From Pleodorina starrii (taxonomy: Eukaryota; Chlorophyta; Chlorophyceae; Chlamydomonadales; Volvocaceae): a stretch of 64,000 nucleotides of DNA. The stretch lies in the NCBI GenBank assembly GCA_030267565.1, contig BRXU01000002.1, positions 7,817,001-7,881,000 on the forward strand. The letters are read 5' to 3'. The notes beneath the pieces were generated by a model. That model made no database searches and had not been told where the DNA came from. It saw only the letters and a program-made list of their open reading frames with translations. The position numbers and the translations under genes are program-made. Shown piece by piece: positions 57,401-64,000 of this stretch; positions within the stretch are counted from its first letter, which is position 1; each line of letters opens with the position of its first letter.

Positions 57401-60400
57401 ACCCCTTGCCGTACAGCCGGTCGCTGTCGTACCAGGGCCAGGCGGCCCCGGCCATGTCCACCTCGGCCCCCGTGTCCAATCCGTTGCACATTCCCGCACC
57501 GCAGAGTGAGTCGGGCAGTCGGTTCGTTGGGGACAGAAGGGGGAGAAGAAGCTAAGTCGTTGAGTTGGAGAGAGGGGGGGGAAGACGAAGCGAAGTCGTT
57601 ACGACGGTGCCGCGGCTTGGGAAAGGATTGAGGGCGGGGGCGGGGTTCCGGTGGAGGCAGCTGGGCCTGGCCTCTCGTCCTGGCTTCTTTGCTGTTTGGG
57701 ACGTACCGTATGGCCCCCTGCAAAACCCGCCGGGGTCCTCCAGCCCGTTTCGGAGAGGAGCTGCCCGGCAGTGAGAGCCTGCGTATGCCTGTCTCCCTGC
57801 CTGCCTGCCTGTCTCCCTGCCTGCCTGCAGGTGCGACCAGCCGGCCAGGCAGCCGCGCCGGCAGTGTGCAGCCCAATGGCGGCCTCCTATCGCAGCAGCT
57901 GGCGGCGGTGGGCGGGGCAACGCCGCACAACCACAATCACCGGGCAGAGGGTGGGTGGCGGGGCGGGGCTGAAGGAAAGGGGAGGGAACGACAAGGGTCG
58001 ACGAGTGGCAAGAGCACGGTCTGGAGTGAGGCGTGTGCGGGGTGTCCGCGGTCAACTTTGGAGCTGGACTTTTGGGGACGGTCGGGGGTCGAGAATGCGA
58101 GGGGCCGCTGCGCTGTCGAGGGGCGGAGTTCGTGTGCTGCAGCGAATTCGGGGTCGTAGCGTAGGGGTTGGAGCACAGCTGTTGAATGGGAGGAATGTGC
58201 AGGTGCCTGGCGGAGGGTGGGTGGGGTGGGGCTTCGCCATCCGTCATGCTTGCAAGGCCCAGGGGGATGCACACATGCACTGCTGACCTCCCTGCGCCTC
58301 GTCTCGCCCTCCCTTTCTCCCTCCCATGCGCTAAATCTCTTGCACGCCCGCTTTCCTCCCCTCCTCCTCCCCACCGCCCCGGACGCTGCAGGTCTGGGCC
58401 CGCTGATCATCCCGACGGTAGGTGATTCACGGGCCCGGCGGGCGGGCGGGTTTGGGGACGTTGCATGAGGGCAGCAGCAGCAACAGCACGGGGAGGGCTT
58501 TGCCGCGTTGCTGCAGCACCACATGCGCCGGGTGCCGCCCCCGCTGCGGTATTTTCTTTTCGCCCCCGTCTCTGGTCACTGCACAGCTCTGCGTGCTGAT
58601 GCCGCGAGTCCTGGCACTCCGTGCTCGCGAAGGCAGCTGCAGTACAGTACAGTACCTGATCGCGTCCCAGTCCCTGAACTGAGTCGCTGCCCCCCCCGGC
58701 CGCTTCCCTTCCTCAGTCTTCCACCCCCAGTCCGGAGAACGGCCGCTCCGCCAAGATCCTGGCTGAGCTGCAGGTGGGGGTACCCGGGCGGTTGGGTGGG
58801 TTGGGTGGATGGGGGTAACTGGGTGGGTGGCTGGGTAACTGGGTGGGTGGGTAACTGGGTGGGTGGGTGGGTGGGTGGCTGGGTAACTGGATGGGTCGGT
58901 GGGTGGATGGATGGATGGATGGATGGATGGATGGATGGATGGATGGATGGATGGATGGATGGATGGGGGCACGTCGGGGGTTCCCCGGTGTTGGGGCGGG
59001 GACTGGCTGCGTGCGTGACAGCGTGAGTCTGTAGGCGGCCCTCATTGGCGAATGTGCGGTAGGCGGACGGGCGGGCAAGGGCTAACTCACGGCGGAAGCG
59101 CTGGTCTTGCGCCATGCTGATCTGCGATCGCGAGCTAGGGCAGCTGCTGCCACCCGCACCATACACCGGTAGGCCTCGTCCCCGCGTGCTAACCCGCCGC
59201 CGCTTGCCACGCCGGCTCCCTCGCACTGCTCCCTGATTCGTTCAGGAGCGGTTGGAGGACATGAGAAGCAACACGGAGCGGATCAGCACGCTGCAGGTGG
59301 GAATGGTGGTGGCGGTGGGATGGGGGTTGTACTGGAGGTGGGGAGGATGGGGATGGGGCGGATGTGCATGGTGGTGGTGGGGATGGGGGTTGTACTGGGG
59401 ATGGGGCCTGGGGCCGCCTTTTGAGGGTGTGGGCGGGCGTCGGGGCTTGGGGCTGCCCAGGCTGCTGCCTGCTGGCGGGGAAGGGGCGCCAACGAATACC
59501 CAACTGGCTGGTGGACACATACGGCTTTCTCAGGGAAGCGACGAGGGCAAGCGGGAAAGGAGGAGGTACAGAGGGGAAGGGAAAAGGGAAGAGGCCGGCG
59601 GGTGCCACCTCGCGGAATGATACGGGCGCCGGGACCGCCCATTACGAGCTCCTCATCGAGGCAGGCTCGTGCCGCGCTTTAGCTGGTGTTTCGGCTTAGT
59701 CCGTTTGCGATGACGACCCTTCGAAAGAATGCGACGTGCGAATGCCGTTAGAAATGAGGGATGCTCTTTCCGTGCGACGTCGTGTTAGCACGTGACGGCG
59801 CTTTTCGTCTCACGGCCGCTGCCCCTCCTTTCCAGTCTTGCCACCACCACCCCTCCCCCCCGCGCACACATGCCGCACTACACCGCGTTGCGCCGCCGCC
59901 GCCGTGCACTGCATGACGTCATACTGCCCCACGGCCCGCGCCCGCTCTGTTCCCCGTACCAGGCGCAACTGGATGCGATGGTGGAGCAGGTGGGGGTAAA
60001 AAGGGGGGGATGTTGGGGCGTCAGGGCTGAGGGGTTCTGACTGGTTGTGGGGAAATGTGTACATGCATGCGTGAGTGCGTGTGGTGATATAGGGTTGGCG
60101 GCGCTTGGTGGGGGAGGGAGGGATGTCAGGGGACAGGGCCATTGTCATGCCAGGGCGTTGGAAAAGGGGAACTGTGCACGGAAACGTCGAAAGTTTGTTG
60201 GGATGCGTCACGATTTCCAGGCGCCCTTGCTCAACCTAGTCGAGCGCTGCTCAAACTTGCCCACTCCCATTCAGACACAACACTATGCCGGTGCACTTCC
60301 ACACGCGCCCACTTCTGGGTGCCCGGACTTCTGCGTGCTCCTCGCCGCCGTCCCCCTCCCATCCCCACACCACCGCCCAACCCCGCCTGTCAGTCAACCT

Positions 60401-60907
60401 GCGGCCATGTGCCCATGCCCACCCCCGACCCACCCCGCTCCTCCCATTCGGCGCCCTCCCCACACTGCGCAAACTCCCTCTCCCCCTCCCCCCCTCTTCC
60501 CCCCCCCCCCGTAAATGCGTTGCGTTCCCTCGCTCCGGGCCGTTCTAATTTCCCCCCCCCCCTCCCTCCTCCCGTCTCCGTCCCTTCGCTGCGGTATATC
60601 TTCTTTTTACCCCTCCACTCAGCACCGCGAGACCAACGCCCAGTTGGCCCAGCTGGCGGCCGCCACCTCCCAACTGGCCGCCAACGTGCAAGCCACGCTC
60701 ACGGCGGCGGGCTCGGCCTCTGCGGCGGCGGGGCGGCCCGGTGGCGCCGCCGCTGCCATCGGCGGCTCCGTGTCGTCGTCCTCCGGCTCGCTGTTGTCGG
60801 ATCTGCTGGCCAGCCCCTCGGCCGCGGCGGTGTTGGTGGGAGTGGCGGTGGCGGCGGTGCTGGGGGCGGGACTGGTGGTGGGCCGGACGCTCACGGCGCG
60901 GCGCTGA
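51429..60907 (+). CDS. TTM: TTM1/TTM2-type triphosphate tunnel protein (P-loop kinase + CYTH + anchor), 17 exons
   Basis: Ortholog-type match to Arabidopsis TTM1/TTM2, outer-mitochondrial-membrane phosphatases of the CYTH superfamily fused to a uridine-kinase-like domain. Exons: 51429-51725, 52239-52301, 52640-52775, 53171-53241, 53723-53950, 54313-54483, 54757-54945, 55234-55623, 56323-56396, 56797-56877, 57417-57505, 57831-57950, 58392-58417, 58717-58773, 59246-59296, 59963-59989, 60623-60907. All phases agree: 784 residues. Walker A GPSGSGKT (125-132), [24 protein letters not shown] (190-205), [38 protein letters not shown] domain from about 323 ([32 protein letters not shown]); a ~50-residue Ala/Ser/Pro insert near 405-460; [14 protein letters not shown]; then coiled-coil exons ([26 protein letters not shown]) and a C-terminal membrane helix [19 protein letters not shown] ending RTLTARR. 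Two exons are only 26 and 27 bases. The N-terminal ~65 residues before [12 protein letters not shown] are unlike plants. Confidence 0.92.
52798..52838 (-). repeat. Dispersed ~40-bp element, copy 11
   Basis: GGGGGTGAAAAGAAGATACC then GCAGCGGAGACGGAGACGG, starting 22 bases after the donor of TTM exon 3. Confidence 0.8.
54001..54036 (-). repeat. Dispersed ~40-bp element, diverged copy 12
   Basis: GGGGTAAAAAAAGAAGGGAA then TATCGCAGGGAAAGGG, about 50 bases into TTM intron 5. Confidence 0.6.
57240..57285 (+). repeat. (CCTA)n microsatellite
   Basis: About eleven CCTA/CCCA units in a TTM intron, followed by four CTGAC units at 57316-57336. Confidence 0.85.
57783..57830 (+). repeat. CCTG-rich tract forming a 3' splice site
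   Basis: TGCCTGTCTCCCTGCCTGCC-type units are repeated and end in CTGCAG, the acceptor of TTM exon 12. The satellite supplies the whole polypyrimidine tract. Confidence 0.75.
58392..58417 (+). other. 26-base microexon of the TTM gene
   Basis: GCAG|GTCTGGGCCCG...CCGACG|GTAGGT encodes (G)LGPLIIPT. Skipping it would shift the frame by two bases, so its inclusion is needed for the C-terminal anchor. Confidence 0.6.
58535..58568 (+). repeat. Dispersed ~40-bp element, copy 13
   Basis: GCCGCCCCCGCTGCGGTATT then TTCTTTTCGCCCCC, sense orientation in the TTM intron after the microexon. Confidence 0.6.
58785..58965 (+). repeat. GGGT/GGAT tetranucleotide array
   Basis: GGGTGGGTAACT-type units pass into about 14 GGAT units at 58905-58962, in a TTM intron starting a few bases after the donor at 58774. 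This is the same tetranucleotide as the large array at 17 kb. Confidence 0.95.
60573..60615 (+). repeat. Dispersed ~40-bp element, copy 14 (at a 3' splice site)
   Basis: CCGTCTCCGTCCCTTCGCTG then CGGTATATCTTCTTTTTACC and CC. It ends seven bases before the CAG acceptor of the last TTM exon, so it supplies the polypyrimidine tract and possibly the branch region. Confidence 0.85.
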
Positions 60908-63737
60908 GTGCAGGGACGGGAGGGTGGTGGTGGCGCGGTGTCAGGTGTCGCAGGGGCGGGGCTGCATCATGTGCGGGAGGAGCAGAGCGCGGCGAGATGA
61001 GGGTTGCGGACTGGGGGATTCATGGCGAATGTCGGAGGGGCAAGGGACGGGCAGTTGGGCTGACGGCGCGCGGCGCAGCTAGCGAGGCACGGGGCGTTTC
61101 GCGCGAGCGTTTTCCTTCTTTCTTTTTTGGCGCAGCTGCCGCGATACAGGGGGATTTGTAGCAGTCCCTGGTTTGCGATGCAGGGCACGTGCCATGGAGC
61201 CGTCGGGGCCCATGCGCCTGCGGCTCGACTACGCCACACCAGATTCCTCGCTGCGGTGACGTGGCCGGGGCGTCCTGGTGCGACGCGTGGCAGCTAGGGC
61301 GAGGGGGCGGGGTGTACCTGCGGCGGCTGACATGGCACGGAAGGGATGAGCTAAGGACTGGCACTTCGACGAGCTGACTTGGACCGGAGAAAACCGATAT
61401 TACACTGACGGTAAATCCATCGACCCAACATTATGGACTGTTGTGTGCATGCTCGCGTTCAGAATGATGTTTGCGCATGGGGGCTTAGGGCAGGAGGTTC
61501 GGAGCGGAAGATGTTTGGGTGTGTGCTTTGCACCTTTGAAATGCATTACCCTTCCAGCGTTTAATAAGCCCGTAAATGGTAGTTGGGTGGCGTAGGGATA
61601 GGAATTGGGGGAGAGGGCGGCATGTGTGTTGCGTACCTGCTGCCGGCGTGATACTGGTACGGTAGTACCACTGGCGTGCGTGCGTGTTCAAGCGAGGCGG
61701 TGGACCGTCCGCGCACTTCCTGTCCTGCCTCGCGCGCTTCGGGGCAGCGTTGCGGCTTTCCCTCCTAGCTTGCTTGCAGGCCCGTGCCGCCTCTTTGGTT
61801 CTGTCCCAGCTGAGTTGCTGCGTCTCACAGTGGGTGCCGTCTTGGTGGACCAGTTGGGTTCTGGTTCCTCCCATTCATGTTCTTCTTTTCTAGGGGTGTA
61901 TACCGGTACGTCTTCTCAGCGCGCTGCCGCTGGTGCGCGCGCATGTCAGAGCAATGGGCCGCTTGGCATGGGGATGAGTGGTGTCTGCCCGCCATCCCGC
62001 CGCTAGAAACAATCAACCTGTCTCGCGCATCCGGCTTTCCCTGGGGAATGAGGTGTTACAGCCATGGAAGAGCTTGGGCCCAGGTGAGCAGGCCCTTTGA
62101 CGTCCTTCCGAATGGCGCTGGAAGCCAGACATACTGGCTCACAAGACAAGCTGTCCGGGGGAAGTGGGCGCAGAGACGGTTCCACCCCGCGTCCTCACCT
62201 CGCCCGGCCGCTGTCACCTCACTGCACACGAGCGCGAATGGAACATACGCTGCAGTCGGATATGGGGGGAGGTATCCGCATACATGTTACACGTTGGCTA
62301 GGCCGGAACTGACCGACGGCCCCGGCCAGGGCCTTGCGGCGGGTACGCAGCCTTCACGTGCAATCTCCTTTCTCGGGGTGTTGGATTGGATTGGATGTTG
62401 GTTGATTGCCGCCCGGGCGTTAGGTGACGGCTTCTTCGTCGTCACACGTTCTAGCGCCAAGGCCCAAGGGCCTTTCCCTTCCTCTTGGCGTCCCTCTGTC
62501 CACTCCACCGAACGCATGTGACAGCTGGGCCCCAGAGATACCCCTTATCGGTTTCAACTGTACATTGGGGCAAAGCCCTCTCCTTGGAATGCCCGTGAAT
62601 GCCACGAAGCGTCGCCCATTCAGGTACGGTGCCGTGATATTGTACACCAGGGCAGCGAAGTCTGTACCGCAATGTCGTTGCAGTGATGGTCGGGTTGATC
62701 GAAGCGCCTCGCCGTACGATTGTCATCAGCGTGAGGTCGCGTGGCCTCCCGACCATCATTTCGTTAACCCGCAGCACCCAGGCAGCAAACAGTGGAGGTG
62801 GACGTGCAGCGAAAGGTTTACTGAGGCCGGCGCAAGTAAACCGGCTTGCGTGGTGGCAGTGACGCGTTGCTGGCGGCCGCAATGTTGCAGGCTTTGTTCC
62901 TTGGCTTTGATGCACCCAACTCTTAACTGTCTGCTGCGACGAAAATAACCCTCAACTCACGCGTGGAAGGGGCAACCGGAGAGTGGGTTTCCGAAACGCC
63001 GCTGATACAAGCTTGTCGGCTGACGTGTGCCGAGCCCGCACGCGCCTTCAAAACACCTGAGGGCAAAACAAAGGGCCTCTCATTCCTCTCGCGAGAGGAA
63101 GGCCTGTCCGCACAACAAGTGCAAGGCCCGCGCAGCACCCGGTGCGTGCCCTCCGACACGAAAAGGCCTGTCCGTACAATCTTTGCAGCCGGTGAGGCAC
63201 GCCCACCAACATCAAAGAAAGAGGCCCTCATCAAGCCGAGCGGAACGGAGGGCGCAAACTGAGCTGACCGCCCAGGTAAGCCACATCCAGCATTGCTTGA
63301 CGGCATTACTGTAGCCGTGCGTCAATATCTCAATCCTATCTCAATAACTGTAGCCGTGCGTCAATATCTCATGCCTATCTCAATAACTCCAGCCTAACAT
63401 GTCATGAATACGAGAGGTTTGTGATTAAGCGATCATTCATCCATCTGTACGGACATTGCGCGGCAATGTATACGACACGTGCAACGGCGGGGAGTAACGA
63501 CATGTAACATCATCAAGGGCGGAACCATCAAGACAACAACTAAGGAAAAGGCCTCCGTGATCGATCCGGCTGAAGAGCCCCTGGCGAATCTCCGCCCGGT
63601 TCGGGGTCAGGCATGCCGCATGCGGGCACTCGGAGCTCGTCACACAGCTCTGCTGCACCCGGTCACTGTTGGGGTTGGGCGCCGCGCCAGCGCACCCTCC
63701 CTCCACAGCAGCGGCAACCGTTGCCCCTCAGGACAGC
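60908..63737. other. Unassigned region downstream of TTM
   Basis: The first part is the TTM 3' untranslated region. Open frames at 61877-62521 (+) and 62424-62948 (+) are long for non-coding DNA but show no recognisable domain and no splice partners. At 63101 and 63165 the word GGCCTGTCCG is repeated 64 bases apart, each followed by sequence that could encode C-P-H/Y-N-x-C, but in different frames. Nothing here is supported as a gene. Confidence 0.4.
63308..63386 (+). repeat. 39-bp tandem duplication
   Basis: ACTGTAGCCGTGCGTCAATA begins at 63308 and 63347; both copies continue TCTCA..CCTATCTCAATA with two differences. Confidence 0.9.
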
Positions 63738-64000
63738 TCAGCAGTGGCCGCTCGCATCCGAGGGTCCCGCTTGCGCCCCGGGCCGGGTGCCATCAACACC
63801 CGGCACGGCGACCGCCGACCCGGGGTCCCCGCGGAAGATATCGCCCCACGGGACGCCCCAGGGCTTGCTTGGGACACCGTGAGCAATGCCCGCCGCCTTG
63901 GCCGCCATCTTCCAAGCGTCAATGAGCTTGTCGACTGGCACGGCGCGCATTGCGGCGTACATGCCGTGGCAAAGGGTTATGGCCTGGACCCACGTGATGT
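63738..64000 (-). CDS. C-terminal fragment of an unrecognised protein (5' partial at right edge)
   Basis: On the minus strand a frame is open from the window edge to a stop at 63738. It reads ITWVQAITLCHGMYAAMRAV, then PVDKLIDAWKMAAKAAGIAH, then a Gly/Pro/Asp-rich end. The Trp/Met-rich helical part looks like real coding sequence rather than low complexity. No intron is seen and no family is recognised. Its lack of introns over this length and the repeats next to it would fit a mobile-element protein, but the sample is too short to decide. Confidence 0.4.
   Translation of the reverse strand, partial: ITWVQAITLCHGMYAAMRAVPVDKLIDAWKMAAKAAGIAHGVPSKPWGVPWGDIFRGDPGSAVAVPGVDGTRPGAQAGPSDASGHC

Noticed and set aside
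63479..63925. Plus-strand 148-residue frame at the right edge
   Set aside because: It is Arg/Pro/His-rich and antisense to the more protein-like minus frame.

Overview
The window is GC-rich, intron-dense nuclear DNA of a green alga, most likely Chlamydomonadales (the Chlamydomonas/Volvox/Gonium group). The evidence is: many short GT-AG introns between GC-rich exons; alanine-, glycine- and proline-rich insertions inside conserved proteins; interstitial arrays of the Chlamydomonas-type telomere unit (CCCTAAAA) at 16.64 kb and a TTTAGGG-like array at 25.1 kb; abundant micro- and minisatellites; and a gene set typical of these algae. The species cannot be named from sequence alone. There is no prokaryotic operon structure and no CRISPR array. 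Gene models were built by eye from GT-AG sites, reading-frame phase and family conservation, without RNA evidence.

Layout, left to right. 1-2557: the C-terminal part of a PIF1-like helicase cut by the window edge, then a small three-exon gene of repeated KQ-containing modules with a one-base frameshift; this looks like mobile-element or virus-derived cargo. 2558-6992: gene-poor, with tandem repeats, two strong hairpins and an inverted-repeat element. 6993-11636 (+): a multi-exon alanine-rich coiled-coil protein with a ubiquitin-interacting-like motif and an apparent frameshift. 14611-20049 (+): a helical-repeat (OPR/FASTK-like) protein, probably an organelle RNA factor, with a ~780-bp GGAT array in one intron. 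22038-28851 (-): an RMD1/RMND1-type DUF155 protein, 11 exons in full phase agreement. 29279-30394 (-): part of an unrecognised membrane protein. 32131-32944: a nearly perfect 30-bp minisatellite of about 26 copies. 33584-44046 (-): a receptor-like TKL protein kinase, 15 exons, signal peptide to kinase tail. 46106-50186 (-): an F-box protein with leucine-rich-repeat-like segments, 9 exons. 51429-60907 (+): a TTM1/TTM2-type triphosphate tunnel protein (uridine-kinase-like P-loop domain, CYTH domain, coiled coil, C-terminal membrane anchor), 17 exons. 60908-64000: mostly unassigned, with an open frame running off the right edge on the minus strand.

The host genes do not form a pathway. RMD1 and TTM-like proteins both have mitochondrial membrane relatives, and the OPR-like protein would act on organelle RNA, but this is only a thematic link. 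The F-box and TTM genes diverge from a shared 1.2-kb intergenic region.

The most interesting unexplained signal is a ~40-bp pyrimidine-rich element present about 14 times, in both orientations, almost always inside introns and once directly abutting a 3' splice site. Second is a group of satellites that start at or duplicate splice sites, notably a ~54-unit hexamer whose unit equals the 5' splice site it begins at.
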